From Alphaproteobacteria bacterium UBA6178 (GTDB taxonomy: Bacteria; Pseudomonadota; Alphaproteobacteria; Rickettsiales; UBA3002): DNA of 42,011 nucleotides. Below the pieces are notes generated by a model. It made no database searches. It was not told the DNA's origin and saw only the letters and a list, made by a program, of their open reading frames with translations. The stretch lies in the NCBI GenBank assembly GCA_002422205.1, contig DITS01000027.1, positions 828 to 42,838 of the forward strand, in the 5' to 3' direction. Both the position numbers and the translations under genes were made by a program. Below, piece by piece: positions 1 to 7,371 of this stretch (its first letter is position 1; each line of letters begins with the position of its first letter).

Positions 1-44
<44 letters not shown>

Positions 45-100
45 ATCTACGAAAGGAGCGGTAGATTTAACGACTAACCGGATAATTGGCAAGGGGATTA

Positions 101-283
101 TTAGCGGCTTTGCGACAATCCTGATGGATCGAAATTAACGCCATGCGCATTGGCAATGCTTTGCACCTGCGTGCCAATAGCACCGCCCAATGCATCGGCA
201 AACCGCTGGCCTTCAATGCCCGTGACATGGCTTCCGCCTTGCGAAATCTTGCCCCAGCTATCCTGTATTGCGTCGATTGTCAT
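101..283 (-). CDS. Small hypothetical protein, overlaps the end of the upstream gene
   Basis: A 60-residue reading frame starts at ATG 283, inside the last codons of the 325-residue gene (26-bp overlap), and is preceded by a purine-rich AGGCAGG about 5 nt from the start. The overlap suggests translational coupling. The protein is soluble-looking, with a Gly/Ala-rich middle (GGAIGTQVQSIANAHG) and no cysteines. I do not recognise a family. A longer version of the frame from 376 exists, but its Arg/Ser-rich N-terminus looks like an out-of-frame shadow of the neighbour. A frameshift joining the two genes is possible but not required. Confidence 0.45.
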   Translation of the reverse strand: MTIDAIQDSWGKISQGGSHVTGIEGQRFADALGGAIGTQVQSIANAHGVNFDPSGLSQSR

Positions 284-1235
284 GCTTGCCTGCCTTGTTG
301 AACATGACCGCCAACGGGACGTGGACCGCTTGCGCGATCTCGTCCATTGCTTTAGGCGGATAGTCTTTGAATTCATTTTTCGCGTGGATTTGTAGCGCTA
401 CTTCCAGCGTTTGTTTATAACTATTGATAAGCGGAGCTTTCAGCGTTTGCTTGGGCTGCGCATAGAGCGCCACCACCATTGCCGCAAAGCGCTCGCGTTG
501 CAATACACGCTCATAGGATGTGCGAATCGCTGCCGATTGGCCATTCAGCAAATGGCTCACATGCGCTTTGTCATCGACCACATGCAGCTGCGGCTTATAA
601 ATCCCGCGCTGCTCCAGCTGCGCATCAATGCGTGCGGCCAGCCCCTGTGGTGCAATCACCTTCTCGGCACTAAAGCATAAATCAAACAGGCGAGATGTTG
701 AAAACCGGCGCTCACCCGGTGCAAACGGATAATCCAGATGCTGCGCAATCAGGCGAATAAATAGATTATCCAGAAGCTCCGCATCCCGTGGCGCAGATAA
801 ACTCCGCGCATGAATCTTGAGTGTAAAATTACCGCTGATATATTGCGGGTGGAAAAACGGCGTATTCTCGCCATAGATCTCGATTTTTCCTTTCGGCGCA
901 AACAACCGAACCAAAGCAGGCATCTGGCGCACACCTGCCGCCATTTGCTCTAATATCACCTGCACAACGTCGCGCATCCATGCGGACTGATCACTATCCA
1001 ACCCCGCACCATCAAAGCGATGCAACAAGGTTTGCGCATCACTGAATTTACCTTTTAAATGCGTGGCAAATCCGCCGTCACTCTCATCATACAACGCAGC
1101 TTCATTGCCCGCAATCACCCGTCGCAAGAACACCTCGACATAGGCACCGTTGGGCTGACGATCCTTAAATACCCACTGCACCGGCATCAAAATGTCGGCG
1201 CCATCCAGTATTTGTGCTGTTTTCACTGTTTCCAT
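258..1235 (-). CDS. Hypothetical protein, 325 aa
   Basis: A full-length open frame with codon use like its neighbours. No signal peptide or membrane segment is visible, so it is probably cytoplasmic. The N-terminal third (METVKTAQILDGADILMPVQ onward) and the centre, with alternating hydrophobic stretches such as GNFTLKIHARSL, look like a folded mixed alpha/beta protein; the C-terminal 100 residues are helical and charged. I recognise no catalytic motif or family. No convincing ribosome binding site precedes ATG 1235, so the start is uncertain; an in-frame ATG 16 codons downstream (MPVQWVFKD) is an alternative. It probably forms a unit with the small overlapping gene downstream. Confidence 0.7.
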   Translation of the reverse strand: METVKTAQILDGADILMPVQWVFKDRQPNGAYVEVFLRRVIAGNEAALYDESDGGFATHLKGKFSDAQTLLHRFDGAGLDSDQSAWMRDVVQVILEQMAAGVRQMPALVRLFAPKGKIEIYGENTPFFHPQYISGNFTLKIHARSLSAPRDAELLDNLFIRLIAQHLDYPFAPGERRFSTSRLFDLCFSAEKVIAPQGLAARIDAQLEQRGIYKPQLHVVDDKAHVSHLLNGQSAAIRTSYERVLQRERFAAMVVALYAQPKQTLKAPLINSYKQTLEVALQIHAKNEFKDYPPKAMDEIAQAVHVPLAVMFNKAGKHDNRRNTG

Positions 1236-1431
1236 GCGATCAAATTACCATGCGTATGTTAAGAATTTATGAAGAAAACGATCAATATGTTAATTGGCTT
1301 GGAAGCTAAAGAGGCCATGTGAATGCAATTTCGAAACCGATACAGGCCTACGGATATTTTATATTTTGTCTGCTCAACCCACTCTATTTTTTACAATCAC
1401 CCATTTAAGGTCAGTAGCAATGGAGAGTGTT

Positions 1432-1971
1432 ATGCCCACGAAAAAAACGTCAAAACCAAACAAACCCGCTTCCAAAAGCACTGCAACCCGAAAAACCACC
1501 CGCACCCCCAAAAGGCATTGCCACGACGAGAAAGAGCAAAATGGCAGCAAGAAAAAGGGCCTCTTCTTGCGTTTTGCGCAAGCTGCTGCCAATTTCACCG
1601 GCTCATCTTGGGCATTCATAACAGCATGCATGGTCGTGCTGATATGGGCAGTGAGCGGCCCCATTTTTGCCTTCTCCGACACATGGCAATTGGTGATCAA
1701 CACCGGCACCACCATCATCACCTTCCTGATGGTATTCCTGATTCAAAACACCCAAAACCGCGACACCCGCGCCATGCAGCTAAAGCTCGACGAGCTGATC
1801 CGCGTGACCAAAGGCGCGCAGCTGGAAATGTTGGATTTAGAAGAGCTGGATGAAAAAGAGCTGATCGAGATCAACAATACCTATGAAGAACTGGCCTGCA
1901 AAGCGCGTAAAGACAACCATCGCGGCAACGGTCATTTACCCAAACCGGACAGAAAAACCACCACCGCCTGA
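1432..1971 (+). CDS. Low-affinity iron permease family membrane protein
   Basis: The protein (179 aa from ATG 1432) has a long basic Lys/Thr-rich N-terminal tail of about 50 residues, then two membrane segments (around SSWAFITACMVVLIWAVSG and LVINTGTTIITFLMVFLIQ) followed by NTQNRDTRAMQLKLDELIR. That arrangement and the closing sequence are typical of the low-affinity iron permease family (PF04120), whose bacterial members are of unproven transport function. The C-terminus is acidic and probably cytoplasmic. GGAG at 1422-1425 lies 6 nt before ATG 1432; the in-frame ATG at 1420 is an alternative start. The gene ends one base before the convergent lepA stop. Confidence 0.82.
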   Translation: MPTKKTSKPNKPASKSTATRKTTRTPKRHCHDEKEQNGSKKKGLFLRFAQAAANFTGSSWAFITACMVVLIWAVSGPIFAFSDTWQLVINTGTTIITFLMVFLIQNTQNRDTRAMQLKLDELIRVTKGAQLEMLDLEELDEKELIEINNTYEELACKARKDNHRGNGHLPKPDRKTTTA

Positions 1972-3831
1972 TTATTCGTTCGTCATTTTCAGCGCCGCAA
2001 TAAAGGCGCTTTGCGGAATATTCACATTGCCGATCGAGCGCATCTTTTTCTTACCCTTTTTCTGCTTATCAAGCAGCTTGCGCTTGCGGCTGGCATCGCC
2101 GCCATAGCATTTCGCGGTCACGTCTTTGCTCATCGCCGAGATGGTTTCGCGCGCAATAATCTTGCCGCCAATCGCCGCCTGCACCGGAATTTTAAACATA
2201 TGGCGTGGAATCAAATCTTTCAGCTTCGCGCACAGCGCCCGCCCGCGATGCTCGGCCTGCGATTTATGCACCATCAGCGACAGCGCATCCACCGGCTCAC
2301 CATTGACCAGCACCGACAATTTCACCAGATCACCCGCCTCATAGCCCGCCATCTCATAATCAAATGACGCATAGCCCTTCGAGCAGCTTTTTAAGCGGTC
2401 ATAAAAATCAAACACCACCTCATTGAGCGGCAGCTTATACACCACCATCGCGCGGTTGCCGACATAGGTCAGATTTTCCTGCACGCCGCGCTTTTCCGTG
2501 CACAGCGTCAGCACATTGCCCAGATAATCATCGGGAACCAGAATCGTTGCACGAATCCACGGCTCGCGGATTTCTTTGATTTTCACCACATCGGGATAGT
2601 CCACCGGATTATGCAGCAACCGCTCGGTGCCATCGGTCATGCTCAGCTCATACACCACGCTCGGCGCGGTGGTGATCAGATCAACATCATATTCACGCTC
2701 CAGCCGCTCCTGAATAATCTCCAAATGCAACAGCCCAAGGAATCCACAGCGGAAGCCCAAGCCAAGCGCGGTCGAGCTTTCCGGCTCATACAAAAAGCTG
2801 GCATCATTCAAATGCAGCTTGCCGAGTGAATCACGCAGATGATCAAATTCGCCATTATCGGTCGGGTAAATTCCGCAAAACACCACCGCCTGCACCGGCT
2901 TAAAACCTGCCAGCGGCTGCGCACATTGGCGCTTTTCTTCGGTAATCGTATCGCCCACCTTGGTATCGGCCACCTGCTTCAGACCCGTAACGATATAGCC
3001 CACTTCGCCCGGCACCAGCTCACCAATCGGCGTCTTTTTCGGCAAAAACACCCCGACCTGATCCACATCCTGCACTGTGCCCGCATTCATAAAGCGGATC
3101 TTCTGCCCCTTTTTCAGCACGCCTTCATACACGCGCACCAGAATAATCACGCCCAGATAGGTGTCATACCAGCTGTCAATCAGCAGCGCTTTAAGGGGAC
3201 TTCCGTCATGCTGAGCACTTCGCGAAGCATCTCCTGCGGCACGAGATCCTTCGCTTTGCTCAGGATGACGAGGATGCGGCAACCGCGTCACAATCGCTTC
3301 CAGCAACGCATCAATGCCCAGTCCCGTTTTCGCCGACACCCGAATCGCATCCGACGCATCAATCCCGATCACCTCTTCGATCTGCTCGGCAATGCGCTCT
3401 GGCTCGGCGGCGGGCAAATCAATCTTGTTCAGCACTGGCAATATCTCAAGATCAGCATCCATCGCCTGATACACATTGGCCAGCGTCTGCGCTTCCACGC
3501 CCTGTGCCGCGTCCACCACCAGCAGCGCCCCCTCGCACGCGGCCAAACAGCGCGACACCTCATAGGCAAAATCCACATGCCCGGGCGTGTCCATCAGGTT
3601 CAAAATATAGGTTTCGCCGTCTTTGGCCTTATAGGTAAGGCGCACCGTCTGCGATTTAATGGTAATCCCGCGCTCGCGCTCAATATCCATATTATCGAGC
3701 ATCTGCGCGTGCAAATCGCGCATCTCCACCGCATTACACGCCTGAATCAGCCGGTCGGCCAGCGTCGATTTGCCATGGTCAATATGGGCAATGATGGAAA
3801 AATTGCGTATTTTGGTCAGGTCAATCGTCAT
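1972..3831 (-). CDS. lepA: Elongation factor 4 (LepA) with an in-frame repeat insertion
   Basis: A ribosome-dependent GTPase thought to act on stalled or mis-translocated ribosomes. The G1 motif AHIDHGKST is at residues 15-23, followed by the DTPGHVDF and NKID motifs, translation-factor domain II, EF-G-like domains III and V, and the LepA-specific C-terminal domain (AKCYGGDASRKRKLLDKQK). It has 619 residues against about 600 in the family. The excess lies at residues 188-210, just after the G domain, and is encoded by a 67-bp palindromic repeat (3204-3270). The remainder is intact, so the gene is probably functional. It runs convergent with the iron permease-like gene, with no gap. Confidence 0.97.
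   Translation of the reverse strand: MTIDLTKIRNFSIIAHIDHGKSTLADRLIQACNAVEMRDLHAQMLDNMDIERERGITIKSQTVRLTYKAKDGETYILNLMDTPGHVDFAYEVSRCLAACEGALLVVDAAQGVEAQTLANVYQAMDADLEILPVLNKIDLPAAEPERIAEQIEEVIGIDASDAIRVSAKTGLGIDALLEAIVTRLPHPRHPEQSEGSRAAGDASRSAQHDGSPLKALLIDSWYDTYLGVIILVRVYEGVLKKGQKIRFMNAGTVQDVDQVGVFLPKKTPIGELVPGEVGYIVTGLKQVADTKVGDTITEEKRQCAQPLAGFKPVQAVVFCGIYPTDNGEFDHLRDSLGKLHLNDASFLYEPESSTALGLGFRCGFLGLLHLEIIQERLEREYDVDLITTAPSVVYELSMTDGTERLLHNPVDYPDVVKIKEIREPWIRATILVPDDYLGNVLTLCTEKRGVQENLTYVGNRAMVVYKLPLNEVVFDFYDRLKSCSKGYASFDYEMAGYEAGDLVKLSVLVNGEPVDALSLMVHKSQAEHRGRALCAKLKDLIPRHMFKIPVQAAIGGKIIARETISAMSKDVTAKCYGGDASRKRKLLDKQKKGKKKMRSIGNVNIPQSAFIAALKMTNE
3204..3270. repeat. Palindromic repeat element inserted inside lepA
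   Basis: A two-level inverted repeat. The outer 13-nt arms (3204-3216 and 3258-3270) match at 12 positions; the inner 11-nt arms (3223-3233 and 3243-3253) match at 10; a 9-nt loop joins them. It is translated in frame as about 23 extra residues of LepA (including HPEQSEGSRAAGDASRSAQH). I saw no second copy in this window. It resembles the palindromic elements known to insert into Rickettsia genes, but its sequence family is not established here. Confidence 0.85.
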
Positions 3832-3910
3832 GGCGGCGGTTATAGCATAGCTATTTCAGTTTGCTAGCGCAGAATGGCTGCCTAAAGCGTTCATAAGTAA
3901 TATTCACGCC

Positions 3911-5200
3911 TTATTCCAGAAACTCTTCCACATCGGGGATGCGTGTAAACGCCACCTTCGTGCCCGAAAAACTTTTCCCCTGCGACGGCAGCATCCCCTG
4001 CAGCACACTGTCACGACCAAAACGGTGATTGATCGCATCCATCGCGCGGCTTGCCCGTTCTGCCCGTTCCCGCCGCTGCGCATGGCTATCGGGCAACCTG
4101 TCAAACAATTCCGGCTGCAGCGCATCCGCCGCCACCAGCCCCGATAATGTCACCGATACTTTTTTCAGCCGCGCTCCTCTGCCCTGCGCCATCGCCTCGC
4201 GCCACAACAGCTCCAGCTGCGCGAGCAACCCTGCCGTATCCTGCATCCGCTCAAAATGGCATTCGGCGCGCACGCGCCCGCCCTGCTCCGTGCGCGCCGA
4301 TAATTGCATCGCCCGCGCATAATACCCCATGCGCCGCAAGCGGCTCGCCGCTTTAATCGCCAGCCGCCGCGCCACAAATTTCGCCTGCGCCGGATCGCGC
4401 AACGCAGGCGCCATCACATGGCTGTGCCCCACACTGGCGCGTGTGGTCTCCATCTCTGGCAATTCTGCCCCGCGCAAATAATACCACATGCGCTCGCCCC
4501 ACACACCGCCCCACACCTTGCGCATCTGCTTGGCATCCAGCGCCCATAGCTGCGCCATCGTATCAATGCCTGCCGCCTGCAGGCGCAGCTCCATATTGCG
4601 CCCGATGCCCGGCAAATCACGCAACGGCAATGGGCGCAGCCGCGCCTCCACCTCCGCCGGATGCAAAATCGTAAACCCGTCAGGCTTGTGCAAATCCGTT
4701 GCCACCTTCGCCAGATATTTATTTGCCGCCACCCCGATCGAGCAGCGCACCGCCTCGCCGATATGCGCACGCAAGCCCGCCTTGATCGCCGCGGCAATCG
4801 CGCTCACCCGCTCGATGGATGTTTCATTATCCATCAAACGGCACGCCACCTCATCAATCGAGCATACCTGCGTGATCGGAATATGCTTATCAACCTCGTC
4901 GCAAATCCGCGCATGAAAATCCACATAATGCTCATGCCGCGCCAGCACGCACACCACTTCAGGGCACAGCCGCTTGGCCTCATACACCGGCGTGCCGGTT
5001 TTAATGCCAAACGCTTTGGCCTCATAGCTCGCCGCAATCGCACAAGTAGCATCCGACTCCACCGGCACCACCATCACCGGGAGCCCGCGCAGATCAGGGT
5101 TTAGCTGCTGCTCTACACTGGCAAAATAGCTGTTGAAATCGACATACAGCCAGCGCAGGCCAGTCGCAAAGGACGGATGATCAGTAACAGAAAAAGGCAT
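3911..5200 (-). CDS. Y-family DNA polymerase (UmuC/DinB-like)
   Basis: A translesion DNA polymerase that copies past damaged bases. The first metal-binding aspartate sits in YVDFNSYFASVEQ (D21), and the second catalytic pair in CSIDEV (D116, E117), so the active site is complete. A helix-hairpin-helix type thumb region (LPGIGRNMELRLQAAGI) follows, then the little-finger domain and a C-terminal tail containing LQPELFD. At 429 residues it lies between DinB (about 350) and UmuC (about 420), and I cannot assign it to either. The start at ATG 5200 has only a weak ribosome binding site. It lies 79 nt upstream of lepA on the same strand; co-transcription is possible. Confidence 0.88.
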   Translation of the reverse strand: MPFSVTDHPSFATGLRWLYVDFNSYFASVEQQLNPDLRGLPVMVVPVESDATCAIAASYEAKAFGIKTGTPVYEAKRLCPEVVCVLARHEHYVDFHARICDEVDKHIPITQVCSIDEVACRLMDNETSIERVSAIAAAIKAGLRAHIGEAVRCSIGVAANKYLAKVATDLHKPDGFTILHPAEVEARLRPLPLRDLPGIGRNMELRLQAAGIDTMAQLWALDAKQMRKVWGGVWGERMWYYLRGAELPEMETTRASVGHSHVMAPALRDPAQAKFVARRLAIKAASRLRRMGYYARAMQLSARTEQGGRVRAECHFERMQDTAGLLAQLELLWREAMAQGRGARLKKVSVTLSGLVAADALQPELFDRLPDSHAQRRERAERASRAMDAINHRFGRDSVLQGMLPSQGKSFSGTKVAFTRIPDVEEFLE

Positions 5201-5256
5201 GGCGAAACATACCCCACTCGCACATTCCTATCCACCATTATTCCGCTCATCTATCA

Positions 5257-5274
5257 CCCCGTCGCATGACGGGG
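5257..5274. repeat. Short perfect hairpin in the divergent intergenic region
   Basis: A 7-bp perfect stem CCCCGTC/GACGGGG with loop GCAT, followed by TCCGG. It lies between the divergent polymerase and thioesterase genes. There is no T-run, so it is not a classical terminator. It could be a fragment of a dispersed palindromic repeat or a regulatory hairpin. Confidence 0.4.
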
Positions 5275-5304
5275 TCCGGCCTTAAGCCACCACACAAAAA
5301 AACC

Positions 5305-5334
5305 TGCTGCACTTCCCGCATAACTACCTATAAT
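5305..5334 (+). promoter_or_regulatory. Candidate sigma-70 promoter for the thioesterase gene
   Basis: A perfect -10 box TATAAT at 5329-5334 lies 22 nt before the start codon. A weak -35 match (TGCTGC, 5305-5310) is 18 nt upstream. The perfect -10 is the main support. Confidence 0.45.
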
Positions 5335-5355
5335 GCCCTCAAACAGGAGCATCCT

Positions 5356-5721
5356 ATGCTACACAAAGAACCCGCCCTCAAAGTCATCGCCATGCCCCAA
5401 GACACCAACCCCGCAGGCGACATGTTCGGCGGCTGGATTGTGAGCATGATCGATCTCGCCGGTTGGGTTGAAGCACGCAAAACATCCTGCAAACGTTTTG
5501 CCACCATCGCCATGGACGGCATTCGCTTCCACAACCCCGTCTATGTTGGCGATTGCGTGGAATGCTACGCGCAGGTAGAAAAAATCGGCAATACCAGCAT
5601 CACCGTACAGGTCGATGTGTATGTGGAGCGCACCGACGGTGAAAAACTCAAAGTCACCGAAGGCCGCTGCGTCTACGTCGCGCTCGATGAAAACCGCAAA
5701 CCGGTACCGGTTAAAGATTAG
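5356..5721 (+). CDS. yciA: Acyl-CoA thioesterase, YciA type (hotdog fold)
   Basis: A 121-residue single hotdog-domain protein predicted to hydrolyse acyl-CoA to free fatty acid and CoA in the cytoplasm. The N-terminal motif AMPQDTNPAGDMFGGW (residues 12-27) matches the YciA signature, with the catalytic-region Asp and the GGW turn; a long hydrophobic helix follows, then the strand pattern typical of the fold (FHNPVYVGDCVECYAQV). The start at ATG 5356 is set by AGGAG at 5345-5349; the longer upstream frame has no ribosome binding site. It is monocistronic, converging on zur. Confidence 0.88.
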   Translation: MLHKEPALKVIAMPQDTNPAGDMFGGWIVSMIDLAGWVEARKTSCKRFATIAMDGIRFHNPVYVGDCVECYAQVEKIGNTSITVQVDVYVERTDGEKLKVTEGRCVYVALDENRKPVPVKD

Positions 5722-5724
5722 CCT

Positions 5725-6123
5725 TTAGCGACATTGCTCGCAAATAACCGGCAGCTCGATCACGGCATGCTCCGCTAAGACAATGCCTTGCCCCCGCAAG
5801 GCTTCAAACTGGTCCATAATCGCATGATTATGAATCTCGCTCACTGTCGCGCACTGGCTGCAAACCGTTAGCAGCGACAGGCTGTGCTGATGGCCATGCC
5901 CATCACAATTGCAGGCAATATACGCATTCAGCTCCCGTATTTTATGCACCTCACCCCGATCAATCAATTTTTGCAAGGCACGGTAAATAATAGGTGGCGC
6001 GCTGATTCCCATCGGCTTGAGAATCTTCAATAATGCATACGCGCCCATAGCCTTGCCATGACGCCGCAGCTCTTTCAAAACCAGTTCTTCCGCCGGTTTA
6101 GGTAATGTAGATGGTCGGGACAT
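5725..6123 (-). CDS. zur: Fur-family regulator, Zur type (zinc uptake regulator)
   Basis: A 132-residue DNA-binding repressor. A winged-helix domain occupies about residues 10-65 (GAYALLKILKPMG...YRALQKLIDRGEVHK). The C-terminal dimerisation/metal domain carries the structural zinc cysteines CSQC (C88, C91) and CEQC (C128, C131), plus C71 and a His cluster at 76-80. The spacing GAYALL...YRAL...G.VHK...NAYIAC is closer to Zur than to Fur in my judgement. It is transcribed away from the His/Cys-rich gene, and two Zur-like palindromes lie between them, one of which overlaps a possible zur promoter (TTGTTA-17-CATATT on the minus strand). This would give autoregulation as well as control of the neighbour. 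Confidence 0.87.
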   Translation of the reverse strand: MSRPSTLPKPAEELVLKELRRHGKAMGAYALLKILKPMGISAPPIIYRALQKLIDRGEVHKIRELNAYIACNCDGHGHQHSLSLLTVCSQCATVSEIHNHAIMDQFEALRGQGIVLAEHAVIELPVICEQCR

Positions 6124-6143
6124 AATCTCAAATATGACAGTTA

Positions 6144-6158
6144 TGTTACTTTATAACA
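6144..6158. promoter_or_regulatory. Zur-box-like palindrome on the zur side
   Basis: TGTTACT-T-TATAACA: one perfect half site and one with two mismatches, in the same 7-1-7 layout as the second box. It lies 20 nt upstream of the zur start codon and overlaps a likely zur -35 element. Confidence 0.6.
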
Positions 6159-6164
6159 AACCAC

Positions 6165-6192
6165 TTTACAGACAAGCAAAATCCCTTATCCT
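6165..6192 (+). promoter_or_regulatory. Candidate promoter for the His/Cys-rich gene
   Basis: TTTACA (6165-6170), a 16-nt spacer and TATCCT (6187-6192) point to the right. Transcription would begin about where the second Zur-like box starts, so bound Zur would block it. Confidence 0.4.
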
Positions 6193-6195
6193 ATT

Positions 6196-6210
6196 TGTTA
6201 TATTATAACA
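6196..6210. promoter_or_regulatory. Zur-box-like palindrome on the His/Cys-rich gene side
   Basis: A perfect 7-bp inverted repeat with one central base, TGTTATA-T-TATAACA. This equals the core of the known proteobacterial Zur box. It lies just downstream of a candidate promoter and 11 nt before the GTG start of the next gene, ideal for zinc-dependent repression. Confidence 0.75.
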
Positions 6211-6221
6211 CAGATGCCGCC

Positions 6222-7340
6222 GTGACCGAAAATACACCCACGCCCCTTTCATTACCCGATGCGGAAACCTTCCTGAAAGGCAAGGAAACCGTCCGCTCGC
6301 TTCAATACTCAGCCGAAGATTTAGCGCAGTTCGTGCAAGGATTCGAAACCGTCTCGCTATCGCCCACCGCAGCGGATCGTTTAGTCAAACTTCAAACGAT
6401 CATGCAACAGCCCGACTGGGCAGAAAAACATAATGCGGCCCATCAGGCATTGCAAAAGGCCTTCCAACTCGTCACCGATAATCCAAGCGACGAGTTGAAA
6501 GCGCAAGCCAACGCTATGCAGGCGATTTACAAATCACAAGCGCCTAATGCCAGCTCGCTACGCATGATAAAAAATCCAGATCTGCAAAATATCCTCAAAC
6601 CTTTAGAAGATTATTTGCAGCAATATGGCGGATTTGTCAGCACCTGGCCTGGCCTCCAGCCTGCCCAAATGCAAAAAGCAGACGCATTAATCACCCTTGC
6701 TGACAAGCGGGCGGCATTAAATACGGAGCGCGAAGCAGCGCCCGCTGCGCAAGGCTTATGCGCCGACCCTGCCTGCCTGATCGATCATTCAAAGCCCCCA
6801 GCCGCTGCTATTGCTGAAAATGTTCTTGCTGAAAAACCCCTTGCTAGTAAGGGGATGGCTAGTGAAGGCCTTGACGCCTTCTCCTTATCCAACTGGGAGC
6901 CTCCTGTGAGCGCCGCAACGCATGTGCATGGGCCCGATTGTTCACACACGCTTTCATGGAGCACTGGTGACTCGCCACTATTTGATACCAGCTCCAGTCC
7001 CGCCCATAGCTGCGACGCAGGCTGCGATCATGGCACCACACCGGTCAATTATTCCTCCGGCTATTCGGGTAGCTATGACAACGGCGTGCATTATCATGGC
7101 GACACCCCATGCACACACCACCATGCCGAGACCGAAGCCGCTGAACTCAGCCATCTGTCGCGCTGGACCAAAGAAGGCCGCACCCCATGGATTGCCGCCG
7201 CCCTCGGCGTTGCTGGTGTCACCGCCTATCTGATGCGTCCGGTAAAACGACAGTCAACGGAAACCGACCCTGCCCAAATCAATAATTGGCAGGAACGGTT
7301 ATCGGACAATGTCAAATCAACCGCTGATCGATCTGTATAG
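6222..7340 (+). CDS. His/Cys-rich, single-span membrane protein; candidate Zur-regulated zinc-binding protein
   Basis: A 372-residue protein of no family I recognise. Residues 1-180 are soluble and mainly helical. From about 185 to 301 come clusters of likely metal ligands: CADPACLIDH, then HVHGPDCSH (234-242), HSCDAGCDHG (262-271) and HYHGDTPCTHHH (290-301), separated by Ser/Gly/Tyr-rich linkers. A hydrophobic segment at about 323-338 (WIAAALGVAGVTAYLM) could be one membrane span, followed by a basic tail. No N-terminal signal peptide is seen. The start was taken as GTG 6222 because upstream codons lie in the operator; it has no clear ribosome binding site, so the start is uncertain. Its position beside zur behind a perfect Zur-like palindrome suggests a role in zinc storage, delivery or sensing; this is inference. 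Confidence 0.72.
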   Translation: MTENTPTPLSLPDAETFLKGKETVRSLQYSAEDLAQFVQGFETVSLSPTAADRLVKLQTIMQQPDWAEKHNAAHQALQKAFQLVTDNPSDELKAQANAMQAIYKSQAPNASSLRMIKNPDLQNILKPLEDYLQQYGGFVSTWPGLQPAQMQKADALITLADKRAALNTEREAAPAAQGLCADPACLIDHSKPPAAAIAENVLAEKPLASKGMASEGLDAFSLSNWEPPVSAATHVHGPDCSHTLSWSTGDSPLFDTSSSPAHSCDAGCDHGTTPVNYSSGYSGSYDNGVHYHGDTPCTHHHAETEAAELSHLSRWTKEGRTPWIAAALGVAGVTAYLMRPVKRQSTETDPAQINNWQERLSDNVKSTADRSV

Positions 7341-7371
7341 GCGAGCATTAGCTGATATAGTGGGTATCTGA

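Noticed and set aside
2839..3867. A 342-codon open frame on the plus strand opposite lepA
   Set aside because: It is the antisense shadow of the strongly conserved lepA gene; its residues are His/Arg/Gln-rich without domain features.
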